Assembly: GCA_900541245.1 (NCBI GenBank)
Contig: UQIS01000020.1
Span: forward strand, 1-42,436
Direction of reading: 5' to 3'
DNA: 42,436 nucleotides
Source: an uncultured Collinsella sp.
GTDB taxonomy: Bacteria > Actinomycetota > Coriobacteriia > Coriobacteriales > Coriobacteriaceae
In this document: positions 31,532 through 39,810 of the stretch, piece by piece
Numbering within the stretch: the first letter of the stretch is position 1
Layout of the letters: each line of letters begins with the position of its first letter
The notes under the pieces: model-generated
Seen by the model: only the letters and a program-made list of their open reading frames with translations
The model's database searches: none
What the model was told of the DNA's origin: nothing
Program-made: the position numbers and the translations under genes

Positions 31532-32524
31532 TTAATTAGACCGATGCGTCCTGAACGCACCTGGCGTTTCGCCGAATGCTTCTTTAAATTTTGAGTAAAA
31601 GAATGACATGTTGGAGATGCCGACTTTTCGGGCTACATACTGCACGCTGCGCTCGGTGTTATTGAGAAGATATGCCGCCTCTGTGAGCTGCTGGTTGAGC
31701 TTGATTTGCGAAAACGTTTTGCCGGTTTTTTGCTTGATCAAGCTGCTGAGATAGCTGGTGCTATAACCCGTATCGCTCGCAATGCTTTCGAGTGTGCAGT
31801 CGCCGTAGCTTCGCTCAATATGATTCAGAATCGACACAATGCGTTCGTCCGACATGATCGCCTGGTTATCAGTTGCGGAGCGTCGGTACAGTCCTCGAAT
31901 GAGAACAAGGAATAGGCTGACGGCGAGGTGCCTCATGAGTTCATTGGAATAGGCATCTTTAAAGTGATATTCGATAAAGAGCATCTCGATGAGGCGTCGC
32001 GCATGTCGGGCGTATTCCTCTGGAAGAATGAGATATTTTCGGGCCTCGCGGTTTTTGGACACAAAATCAAATAGAAGATTCGTTAATGGTGACGCGCCGG
32101 GTAGCTGGCTCAGGAACAACGAATCGAACATTTCTTTTTTGAAGACGATTGAAATGACGATATCATGCTCGCCCTTAACGTATGGAACGCTTCTGACTAC
32201 GCCGGTGTTGCAAATGAGCACGTCGCCCTTTTTAAGGAGTAGTCGCCGTCCGTTGACGATAAACGTGCAGACGCCGTCGTACACGTAGTTAAGCTCCATA
32301 TCCCGATTGATATGAGGAGGAATATCGGTAAAGCGCGACTCCTTGATAAGGCCCACGGGGTTTTCGTCGAGAGTTTCTTTCCAATCAAACAAATAGACCT
32401 CTTCGCCGTTAATGGTTGTGGTTTCCACCCTGTTATATCGCGGGCTGAGCTCTCCCGGATGTGTGCGATGCCACTCTTCGGTCTCGGTATGCGTATAGAG
32501 CAGCTGTTTGAGATTCGAATCCAT
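31532..32524 (-). CDS. AraC-family transcriptional regulator
   Basis: 330 residues from ATG 32524; the site TTGGAG lies 6 nt before it. The N-terminal half is a cupin-like ligand domain ('ELNYVYDGVCTFIVNGRRLLLKKGDVL'-type beta segment, quoted in part: 'DGVCTFIVNGRRLLLKKGDV'). The C-terminal ~100 residues are a double helix-turn-helix ('CTLESIASDTGYSTSYLSSL', 'SVQYVARKVGISNMSFFYSK', ending 'GETPGAFR'). It is divergent from the GH1-PTS operon, 153 nt away, and very likely controls it in response to a sugar. Its 3' end is 8 nt from the convergent protease gene with no terminator. Confidence 0.93.
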   Translation of the reverse strand: MDSNLKQLLYTHTETEEWHRTHPGELSPRYNRVETTTINGEEVYLFDWKETLDENPVGLIKESRFTDIPPHINRDMELNYVYDGVCTFIVNGRRLLLKKGDVLICNTGVVRSVPYVKGEHDIVISIVFKKEMFDSLFLSQLPGASPLTNLLFDFVSKNREARKYLILPEEYARHARRLIEMLFIEYHFKDAYSNELMRHLAVSLFLVLIRGLYRRSATDNQAIMSDERIVSILNHIERSYGDCTLESIASDTGYSTSYLSSLIKQKTGKTFSQIKLNQQLTEAAYLLNNTERSVQYVARKVGISNMSFFYSKFKEAFGETPGAFRTHRSN

Positions 32525-32568
32525 GGGGTGCTCCAAGGGTGAACGGTAGAATCGATGCCTTAAACGGT

Positions 32569-32574
32569 ATTATA
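32569..32574 (-). promoter_or_regulatory. Candidate -10 box of the AraC regulator gene
   Basis: TATAAT on the minus strand, 45 nt before the start codon, in an AT-rich divergent promoter region (32525-32677). A TGGGTT at the expected -35 distance is poor, which fits an activator- or self-controlled promoter. Confidence 0.4.
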
Positions 32575-32677
32575 TCTAAAAAAATGTTATAAACCCACGC
32601 TTTCTATGCGATATCTTATGCATCTTGTTCTTCCTAGTATTGGGTTATCCGCTGGAGCATCCGATCAAGGAGGGCAA

Positions 32678-34156
32678 ATGAGTAAGTTAAAACATGGGTT
32701 TGACTCCGACTTTTTATGGGGCGGAGCCATATCGTGCTCGCAGGCCGATGGCGCCTGGAATGAGGGCGGAAAGGGAAAGTCGACGCAGGATTGTCGATGG
32801 CTGGATGGTACCTGGACTCATGACCAGATTGAGGACAAGCATCAAAACAACCCCTTCTGCCATGACGAGCTAATGAACGCTCTCGCAGATGACGGCGTTG
32901 AGTTCTACCCGTTTAGGCGTGGCAACGACTTCTATCATCACTATCGTGAGGACATCGCGCTTTTTGCGGAGATGGGTCTCAAGCTGTTCCGCACCTCTAT
33001 TTGCTGGAGCCGAATCTATCCTAACGGAGATGACCTTGAGCCTAACCGCGAAGGCATCGAGTGGTATCGAAGCATGCTGGGTGAGTGCAAAAAGCACGGC
33101 ATTAAGACCTTCGTCACCATGCTCCACTATGACATCCCGGTAAATCTTGTCACCACATATGGGGGATGGAAGAATCGCAAGACGATTGATTTCTTCGCCC
33201 GCTATGTCGAGACAATCGTTACGGAATTGGGCGATCTGGTTGATTTCTGGCTGCCTTTTAACGAGTTCAATGCAGCGCGTTTTTCGCCTTGGGACGGGGT
33301 CTGTCTGGTCAAAGACGAAGAGGGGGAGAACTTCGATCGAGCCATCTTCCAGTGCCTGCACCACGAGTTCGTTGCCAATGCGCGTGCCGTCGAGATTGTC
33401 CATCGTCTTTCGCCCGATACTCCCGTTGGCGGCATGATCGCTCGATTCTGTACGTATCCCGCCACCTGCCGTCCCGAAGATAACATGCAGGCTATTCACG
33501 ACGACCAGTATTCCAACTGGTTCTATACGGACGTGATGGCTCGTGGAAAATACCCCGCTTATATGAATCGCTATTTCGATGCGTGCGATATCGAGATTCA
33601 AATGGAACCGGGCGATGAAGAGCTCATCGCTCGCAACACGGTCGACTTCCTGTCCTTTTCGTACTACTTTTCCCAGGTATCCACCTGCGATCAGGGATGG
33701 GAGAAGACTGCGGGTAATCTGGTCATGGCAAACAAGAACCCTTATCTCGAGACGAGTGAGTGGGGCTGGCAGCTCGATCCCATTGGTCTGAGGGTTACCC
33801 TTAACCAGATGTATGACCGCTATGGGCTGCCCCTGTATATCGCCGAGAACGGCCTCGGTACATCTGATGTAGTCGAGGAGGATGGCAGCATCCACGACGA
33901 GTATCGAATCGATTATTTGCGCCAGCACATAAAGTGCCTTAAGGAAGCAGTGATCGATGGCGTTGACGTGCGCGGATACATGATCTGGGGATTCATTGAC
34001 CTTGTTGCCTGCGGTCCTCTTACGATGGACAAGCGCTACGGGCTTATCTATGTCGATTTGGATAATTGCGGCAACGGCACTGCGGAGCGCTCGCGTAAAG
34101 ACTCTTTCTATTGGTATCAGAAATGTATCGCCACTAATGGCGAGGATCTTGGGTAG
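32678..34156 (+). CDS. Glycoside hydrolase family 1 (probable 6-phospho-beta-glucosidase)
   Basis: 492 residues from ATG 32678 behind AAGGAGG; a frame extension to 32606 has no better site. GH1 landmarks: N-terminal 'FLWGGAISCSQADGAWNEGG', 'FRTSICWSRIYPNG', acid/base Glu in 'LPFNEFN', nucleophile Glu in 'YIAENGLG', and the end region 'YMIWGFIDLVACGPLTMDKR' followed by YGLIYVD, in which Lys and Tyr of the phosphate-binding segment of 6-phospho-beta-glucosidases are kept. It is followed 11 nt later by a PTS EIIBC, so it should hydrolyse the phosphorylated beta-glucoside that the PTS imports. Confidence 0.93.
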   Translation: MSKLKHGFDSDFLWGGAISCSQADGAWNEGGKGKSTQDCRWLDGTWTHDQIEDKHQNNPFCHDELMNALADDGVEFYPFRRGNDFYHHYREDIALFAEMGLKLFRTSICWSRIYPNGDDLEPNREGIEWYRSMLGECKKHGIKTFVTMLHYDIPVNLVTTYGGWKNRKTIDFFARYVETIVTELGDLVDFWLPFNEFNAARFSPWDGVCLVKDEEGENFDRAIFQCLHHEFVANARAVEIVHRLSPDTPVGGMIARFCTYPATCRPEDNMQAIHDDQYSNWFYTDVMARGKYPAYMNRYFDACDIEIQMEPGDEELIARNTVDFLSFSYYFSQVSTCDQGWEKTAGNLVMANKNPYLETSEWGWQLDPIGLRVTLNQMYDRYGLPLYIAENGLGTSDVVEEDGSIHDEYRIDYLRQHIKCLKEAVIDGVDVRGYMIWGFIDLVACGPLTMDKRYGLIYVDLDNCGNGTAERSRKDSFYWYQKCIATNGEDLG

Positions 34157-34167
34157 GAGTGATTGTC

Positions 34168-35538
34168 GTGGCAGACAAGAAGGAACTGGCCGCTCGTGTC
34201 CTCGAGCTCGTGGGCGGCGCCGATAACGTTGTTATGGCAACGCACTGCATTACAAGGCTCAGATTCAACCTGAAGGACGATAGCAAGGCAGACCTGGAGG
34301 CCCTTAAGACGCTTGACGGCGCCTTGGGCGCGCAGGTTAAAGACGGGCAGTGGCAAGTTATCATCGGCGCCAGCGTGGGGTCGGTATATGACGAATTGGA
34401 GCCCATGCTAGGTGACAGGATGGGTGGCGAGGTCTCCGCCGACGCCGAGCAGCCTGAGCTCCAAAAAGGTTCGGCTCGCGTATTCGATATCATCACCGGC
34501 ATCTTCTCCGCTATCATTCCCGCGCTGGTGGCGGGAGGCATCGTAAAGGGCATCCTGGCTGCTATCGCGGCTTTTGGAATCGACACGGGTGCCGGCGACT
34601 TTGCGATATTCAATATGATTTCGGATATCCCGTTCTACTTCTTGCCGTTTTTGCTGGCAATGTCTACGGCTGATAAGTTCCGAGTCAACCGCTCGCTTGC
34701 GCTTTGTGTTGCCGGATCGCTGATGTACCCGACCATTGTCAACGCTGTCGGTACGGGCGAGACGCCTCTTGCGTTGTTCGGTTTTGCGGTGCCGATTTTT
34801 AGCTACGCCGATTCCGTGTTCCCGGTTATCTTTGGCGTCATTGGCTTGTCTTTTGTATATCGCGCAATCGACAAAGTCGTGCCGAATCTTTTTAAGCTCG
34901 TTGTCGTTCCGGCGCTCTCCCTTGCTATCGTGATTCCCGTCAACCTGTTTGTACTCGCTCCGATTGGTGCCTGGTGCGGTCTTGGTCTTGCCAACGGTAT
35001 CGTTTGGCTATTCTCGACGTTAGGCCCCGTTGCCGGTTTTCTGCTGGGCTTCTTTATGCCGCTTATCGTGCTCTTCGGCATGCATCAGTCAACGAGCCCT
35101 ATCCAGATTTCCAATATCGCAACGCTTGGGTATGACTATCTGCTCCCGATCTCTTTTTGCCATAACCTCGCCGAAAGCGGTGCGTCTTTTGGTGCAGCCC
35201 TGCGCATGACCGACGAAAAGCTCAAGTCCGCTGCAATGACGTGCGCCTTCTCAGCATTTATGGGAATTTCCGAGCCCGCCTTGTTTACCGTTCAGGTTCC
35301 TAACAGGACTCCGCTTATCGCTGCGATGATTGCGGATGGCATTGGCGGTGCGCTTACCGTTGTTCTCGGCGCAAAGTGCTTCGGCTTTGTTATGCCCGGC
35401 ATTACCTCGTTGCCCGTTTATGCCGATCCAAGCGGCAATCCCATGAACCTGATCATGATTGTCGTCTGCATCGCTTTGACTTGGGTTATCTCTGCGGCGC
35501 TCTCGTTTGCGCTCTATGGTCGTTTCGACAAAAAGTAA
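34168..35538 (+). CDS. PTS beta-glucoside-type transporter, EIIBC
   Basis: 456 residues. GTG 34168 is chosen because AGGAG lies 9 nt upstream; the GTG at 34159 would be too close to it. EIIB domain at the N-terminus with the phosphorylated Cys in 'ATHCITRLRF', then an EIIC membrane domain of about ten helices with the sugar-site motif 'GISEPALF' and 'GMHQSTSPIQIS'. The EIIA domain usually fused at the C-terminus of this family is absent, so another EIIA must serve. It imports and phosphorylates a beta-glucoside. Second gene of the GH1 operon. No BglG/LicT antiterminator is nearby; the AraC regulator probably replaces it. Confidence 0.94.
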   Translation: MADKKELAARVLELVGGADNVVMATHCITRLRFNLKDDSKADLEALKTLDGALGAQVKDGQWQVIIGASVGSVYDELEPMLGDRMGGEVSADAEQPELQKGSARVFDIITGIFSAIIPALVAGGIVKGILAAIAAFGIDTGAGDFAIFNMISDIPFYFLPFLLAMSTADKFRVNRSLALCVAGSLMYPTIVNAVGTGETPLALFGFAVPIFSYADSVFPVIFGVIGLSFVYRAIDKVVPNLFKLVVVPALSLAIVIPVNLFVLAPIGAWCGLGLANGIVWLFSTLGPVAGFLLGFFMPLIVLFGMHQSTSPIQISNIATLGYDYLLPISFCHNLAESGASFGAALRMTDEKLKSAAMTCAFSAFMGISEPALFTVQVPNRTPLIAAMIADGIGGALTVVLGAKCFGFVMPGITSLPVYADPSGNPMNLIMIVVCIALTWVISAALSFALYGRFDKK

Positions 35539-35567
35539 CGACGTTTTGAGATAGACAATATTAATCG

Positions 35568-35617
35568 GCCGCTCGCCGGGGAATCGTTCTGCGACGCCCC
35601 AGCGAGCGGCATTTTAT
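35568..35617 (+). terminator. Terminator after the PTS gene
   Basis: GCCGCTCGC-CGGGG pairs with CCCC-AGCGAGCGGC (35568-35581 with 35597-35610), followed by ATTTTATT. Confidence 0.85.
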
Positions 35618-35664
35618 TGGTGGGGCGTGTCGTGTCGCCAACGGCGGCATGCCGCCTCGCCGCG

Positions 35665-37806
35665 CTAGTTGCGTCTGCCGCCTCCGTTGGCGCCCTGACG
35701 CCCCTGTGCCGCGCGATTGCGACCGGCAGTGTTCTGCGCGCGGGACATACCGCCGTGACCCTTGCTGCCCTTGGGCCCCTTGCCGGCGGCGCCACCGTGG
35801 GCCTTGCCGCCCTTCTTGCCGGTGCCATGCCCACCGCCGGCAGACGTCTCGCCCGGGCGTGGCGGCACGGGGCGAATCAGGCAATGCTTGGTATAGCCGA
35901 TCAGATCACGACGCCCGGCCTTCTCTAGCGCCTCGCGCACCAGCTTGTAGTTCTCGGGCTTGCGATACTGGATGAGCGCGCGCTGCATGGCCTTCTCATG
36001 CGGGTCGCGCGCCACATAGATCGGCTCCATGGTGCGCGGATCCACGCCGGTGTAGTACATGCAGGTCGACATAGTGGACGGTGTGGGGTAGAAGTCCTGC
36101 ACCTGCTCGGGCATGTAGCCCATGTCGCGCACGGCCTCGGCAAGGTCCACGGCTTCCTTCATCGTCGATCCGGGATGGCTCGAGATCAGATACGGCACCA
36201 CGTACTGCTTGAGTCCGTATTCGCGATTCAAGCGTTCAAATTTACGGCAGAATGCGTCGTAGACAGCTCGGCTCGGCTTGCCCATCACGGACAGTACCGC
36301 GTCGCTCACGTGCTCGGGCGCTACGCGCAGCTGGCCCGAGACATGGTGCTCCAGCAGCTCGCGCAAAAACTCGTCCGAGGCGTCGGCCATGGTGTAGTCA
36401 AAGCGGATGCCGCTGCGGACGAAGACCTTCTTGACGCCCGGCAGCTGGCGCAGGTCGCGCAGCAACTGCGTGTAGCCGCTCTCGTCGACCACCATGTTCT
36501 TGCATACGCTCGGCCACAGGCAGCGCTTGTTCTTGCACACGCCGTGCTTGAGCTGCTTGTCGCAGGCAGGGCGGCTAAAGTTTGCCGTCGGTCCGCCCAC
36601 GTCGTTGATATAGCCCTTAAACTCGGGATCGTGCGTGAGCAGCTCGGCCTCGCGCATGATCGAATCGTGGCTGCGCATCTGCAGTACGCGGCCCTGGTGG
36701 AAGGTGAGGGCGCAAAACGAGCACTCGCCAAAACAGCCGCGGTTGGAGCTAATTGAAAACTTGATCTCGGCAAAGGCCGGCACGCCGCCCGCCGCGTCGT
36801 AATCGGGATGCCAGTCGCGTGCGTAGGGGAGTTCGGCCACCTCGTCCATCTCGTCGGTGGTGAGTGTCGCCGACGGCGGATTCTGCACCACATAGACGCT
36901 ATTGGGGTAGGGCTCTACCAGGCGATGCCCGGTGATGGGGTCCATATTCTGCTGCTGCACGTTAAAGCTGCGCGCGTAGTTGAGCTTGTCGGCGACAAGG
37001 TCGTCCCAGCTGGGCAGCAGGTCGTAGTCGTAGACCTCGTCGAGCGAGCTGGTGCGGTAGACGGTGCCATTGATATAGGTAATCTGATCGACGGGCAGCC
37101 CCGCGTCGAGCGCGTCGGCGATCTCGACGATCGCGTGCTCGCCCATGCCGTAGATGAGGATGTCGGCGCCCGAGTCGAGCAGTACCGAGCGCTTGAGCTT
37201 GTCCTGCCAGTAGTCGTAGTGGGCCAGGCGGCGCAGGCTCGCCTCGATGCCGCCGATGATGATGGGGGCGTCCTTGAACGTCTGGCGGATGAGGTTACCG
37301 TAGACCGTGACGGCTCGGTTGGGACGGTGCCCCTCCTCGCCACCGGGGGTATAGGCGTCGGTGTGGCGGCGGTGCTTGGTCACCGAATAGTGGTTGACCA
37401 TGGAGTCCATGTTGCCGGCGCTGACGAGGAAGCCCAGGCGTGGCTCGCCGAGCACGGTGATGCTGGCGGGGTCGGTCCAGTCGGGCTGGCAGATGATGCC
37501 CACCTTGTAGCCGTGCGCGTCGAGGACGCGGCTGACGATGGCCATGCCAAAGCTGGGATGGTCCACGTAGGCGTCGCCGCAGATGTAGACAAAGTCACAC
37601 TGGTCCCAGCCGCGTGCACCCATGTCGGCGCGGCTGACGGGGAGGAACTTATCGCGGCCCGGTCGCCAGGGGCGGGCGGGCGTCGCTTGGGAATGCTTGG
37701 TGCGGGCGACCGTGGCCTGCGCCTTACCGCTGCGCTTTTGCTGCTGGCCCTGTTTGCCCTGCTGACTGCGCTGGTTGTTCTGAGCGTGCTGAGGCTTTTT
37801 TGCCAC
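35665..37806 (-). CDS. YgiQ family (UPF0313) radical SAM protein
   Basis: 713 residues from GTG 37806 with GGGAGGG 4 nt upstream; the frame extends 57 codons further but that part has no signals. Basic Gln/Lys-rich N-terminal tail, then the UPF0313 core: 'CDFVYICGDAYVDHPSFG', 'LGFLVSAGNMDSMVNHY', 'IIIGGIEASLRRLAHYDYW', radical-SAM cysteines CxxxCxxC in 'NRGCFGECSFCALTFHQGR', and 'YVVPYLISSHPGSTM'. C-terminal Gly/Lys-rich tail. The family's reaction is not established. A 14-bp palindrome (GGCGGCATGCCGCC, 35644-35657) lies just after the stop on this strand. Confidence 0.93.
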   Translation of the reverse strand: MAKKPQHAQNNQRSQQGKQGQQQKRSGKAQATVARTKHSQATPARPWRPGRDKFLPVSRADMGARGWDQCDFVYICGDAYVDHPSFGMAIVSRVLDAHGYKVGIICQPDWTDPASITVLGEPRLGFLVSAGNMDSMVNHYSVTKHRRHTDAYTPGGEEGHRPNRAVTVYGNLIRQTFKDAPIIIGGIEASLRRLAHYDYWQDKLKRSVLLDSGADILIYGMGEHAIVEIADALDAGLPVDQITYINGTVYRTSSLDEVYDYDLLPSWDDLVADKLNYARSFNVQQQNMDPITGHRLVEPYPNSVYVVQNPPSATLTTDEMDEVAELPYARDWHPDYDAAGGVPAFAEIKFSISSNRGCFGECSFCALTFHQGRVLQMRSHDSIMREAELLTHDPEFKGYINDVGGPTANFSRPACDKQLKHGVCKNKRCLWPSVCKNMVVDESGYTQLLRDLRQLPGVKKVFVRSGIRFDYTMADASDEFLRELLEHHVSGQLRVAPEHVSDAVLSVMGKPSRAVYDAFCRKFERLNREYGLKQYVVPYLISSHPGSTMKEAVDLAEAVRDMGYMPEQVQDFYPTPSTMSTCMYYTGVDPRTMEPIYVARDPHEKAMQRALIQYRKPENYKLVREALEKAGRRDLIGYTKHCLIRPVPPRPGETSAGGGHGTGKKGGKAHGGAAGKGPKGSKGHGGMSRAQNTAGRNRAAQGRQGANGGGRRN

Positions 37807-38059
37807 GATCCCTCCCGGTGTTTGTATGCTGCACGTAATTGTAACCAGTCTTTTTAGGACGGGGCTAAAAAGACTGGTGGAGTACACGGGCTGGCGGATC
37901 GGCGCGTCGATGCGGGTGCCGTTTGTTTCCAGACTGTGTATCCCCGTGTCGAAGGGGCCGTCTCGCGCGCACGCCATGTTGTCAATGGGTTACAGTATGA
38001 ACGGCGGCTATGTTTCCGCCAACGCACGAGAGAGTCGTCAACAAGGAGGATGCACGACG

Positions 38060-38779
38060 ATGCAGCGTGCCAAACAGATATCGGAGTCCATCGAGCTGGG
38101 CATCATCTTGGCGCTCGCCGGTGGCTTTATGGACGTTTATTCGTACATTGGGCGCGATCATGTTTTCGCCAACGCGCAGACGGGCAACATCTTGCTGGTG
38201 GGCGTGAGCATCTCTGAGGGCAATTGGGCACTTGCGGGGCGCTACTTCTTCCCCGTGGTGTCGTTTGCCGTGGGCATTATGCTTGCCGATCTGGTACACG
38301 AGCGGTTTGGCAGCGTGATCCACTGGCGTCAGGTGACGGTGTTCTTTGAAGCCGTCATCTTGCTGGGCGTGAGCTTTATCCCCGGTGGCGGTTACAACCT
38401 GCTCGCCAACTGCCTCACTTCGTTTGCCTGCGGCATGCAGGTCGAGAGCTTCCGCAAGATCCATGGTCACGGCATCGCTACGACCATGTGCATCGGTAAC
38501 CTGCGCAATGCGCTGCAAAACGTGGACGACTACATCATCACCCACAAGCGCGGCTTTTTGGAAAACGGCGTGCTGTACTTTGGCGTGATCTTTACCTTTG
38601 TGTTTGGCGCCGTGCTGGGCAACTGGTGTATTGAGCGCATGGGGCTGCACGCCATCGTCGTGGCGAGTTTGCTGCTGTTTGTCGCGTTTGCCATCATGTT
38701 TATCGACCGCGAGCGTGACTTGCACAGGAAATGGGCCCGCATCATAGCTGACTGGCAGACCGCGAGTCTTAAGCGCTAA
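38060..38779 (+). CDS. YoaK/DUF1275-family membrane protein
   Basis: 239 residues from ATG 38060, AAGGAGG 10 nt upstream. Multi-helix membrane protein of the YoaK family: 'GGFMDVYSYIGRDHVFANAQ' followed by TGN, 'FACGMQVESFRKIHG', 'TTMCIGNLRNALQN'. These match the conserved family signatures (a G-x-x-D-x-x-x-Y start and the T-x-N-G-like loop). Function in the family is unknown; a transporter-like role is often guessed. It stands alone, ending at a 21-bp hairpin. Longer upstream extension of the frame is not supported. Confidence 0.92.
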   Translation: MQRAKQISESIELGIILALAGGFMDVYSYIGRDHVFANAQTGNILLVGVSISEGNWALAGRYFFPVVSFAVGIMLADLVHERFGSVIHWRQVTVFFEAVILLGVSFIPGGGYNLLANCLTSFACGMQVESFRKIHGHGIATTMCIGNLRNALQNVDDYIITHKRGFLENGVLYFGVIFTFVFGAVLGNWCIERMGLHAIVVASLLLFVAFAIMFIDRERDLHRKWARIIADWQTASLKR

Positions 38780-38787
38780 GGTGCATT

Positions 38788-38844
38788 TTCGTAACAACAT
38801 TCAGGAGCCAGAAAAACTATCTAGCTCCTGAATGTTGTTACGAA
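38788..38844 (+). repeat. Perfect 21-bp inverted repeat (terminator-like)
   Basis: 38788-38808 (TTCGTAACAACATTCAGGAG..) is the exact reverse complement of 38824-38844, with a 15-nt loop and CTGCTTTTT after it. It lies between convergent genes and can act as a terminator for the plus-strand gene. Confidence 0.8.
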
Positions 38845-38858
38845 CTGCTTTTTGCGAT

Positions 38859-39398
38859 TTATTCGAGATGCTCTTCAATCCGAGCCCTAAGAAGGGCAAT
38901 GGCTGTAGGTATTCCAATTGCGGCGGCTAATTCGGCTTTATCCAAAACCTGTATGCTAAAGCACGATTGTTTATCACATTGAAGGACGATAACTGAAGAT
39001 AGTTTCACTTCTCGTTGGCTGAATATATCGTAATCTCCAAATAGGAAGTTACCTTTTATTGTGTAATTCGGTATGTTCGTTACGCACTTCATCTCAAGTC
39101 TGTTTAGGCCATAATCAAACACCGCAACTTCCTCGTGTTCGATGATGAGCGCAACCCTGGGCATGTTGCTAAAACCGCCGTCGACGACAGTGAAGAGTTT
39201 TTCGTTTGCATCGTCATAAACGGTATATTTAAGACTCAATAGCTGTCCTAGTGGACCCGTGAACCCATGTTTTTTGATGTTGAGGTTGTCTCCCGCTGGG
39301 TTGATGAGAGCCAGAGTATGCGGATAAGGGTTACCTTCAATTGAGATTTGATATTCGTTTGTAGCCGTCTTGCTCGATTTAGGACCACTAGCCACCAT
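38859..39398 (-). CDS. LURP-one-related (tubby-like) domain protein
   Basis: 179 residues. Starts at ATG 39398 with a weak GAGG site. The beta-rich sequence 'LKYTVYDDANEKLFTVVDGG' and 'DYGLNRLEMKCVTNIPNYTI', 'DIFSQREVKLSSVIVL' and the C-terminal hydrophobic helix 'AAIGIPTAIALLRAR' follow the LOR/scramblase-like barrel pattern, a fold of unknown bacterial function. Base composition is visibly more AT-rich than the neighbours, as is the gap behind it, pointing to recent acquisition. Assignment is by pattern only. Confidence 0.7.
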   Translation of the reverse strand: MVASGPKSSKTATNEYQISIEGNPYPHTLALINPAGDNLNIKKHGFTGPLGQLLSLKYTVYDDANEKLFTVVDGGFSNMPRVALIIEHEEVAVFDYGLNRLEMKCVTNIPNYTIKGNFLFGDYDIFSQREVKLSSVIVLQCDKQSCFSIQVLDKAELAAAIGIPTAIALLRARIEEHLE

Positions 39399-39810
39399 GT
39401 GTCATCGCCTCGATCGAATTGGAACCGTCTTCTGCTTCGTGCGGAGAATTACGCTGTACGTTGCAGTAGATGCAGCTGCAATAACCGCATGGGCAATTTC
39501 TAACAAAATGAATGACGTTATTTGCTGCATGCATGTTATTCAATACAAAGTATCTTTTTATAAACGTATTGTCAAACATATATTGCTAAAACAGAAACAA
39601 TTTATAGACTGAGTCGGTCGTATTCTTTGGGCGATTGCTCCTATAATCTAGCCTTCGCTGCTGTCGGGAGGGAAGGACTAGGGCTCCGTTATTCTGTTGA
39701 AACGCTTTAACACTTTTGACGTTCTCACACGTTTTCTGTTTCAAAAGCGTTAGGATGGGACTTATAGCGCGGGGCGTAATGGGTGCCCCGCACACGATGG
39801 GAGGCTATCA
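39399..39810. other. AT-rich intergenic region before the alcohol dehydrogenase
   Basis: About 410 nt. The first half is AT-rich like the preceding gene and holds no supported gene. A perfect TATAAT lies at 39642-39647, but without a -35. Nearer the dehydrogenase is a dyad TGTTGAA-ACGC-TTTAACA (39695-39712) and, about 40 nt on, an inverted AAAGCGTT (39744-39751); TTTCAA-N17-TTATAG (-35/-10-like) follows. The ribosome site is GGGAGG. This is probably the regulated promoter of the dehydrogenase. Confidence 0.4.
39695..39712. promoter_or_regulatory. Dyad, possible operator of the alcohol dehydrogenase gene
   Basis: TGTTGAA and TTTAACA are inverted 7-mers (6 of 7 matching) separated by 4 nt, the same 7-4-7 layout as Rex redox operators, though the half-site is not the consensus. 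The gene is of the type Rex controls. Suggestion only. Confidence 0.3.
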
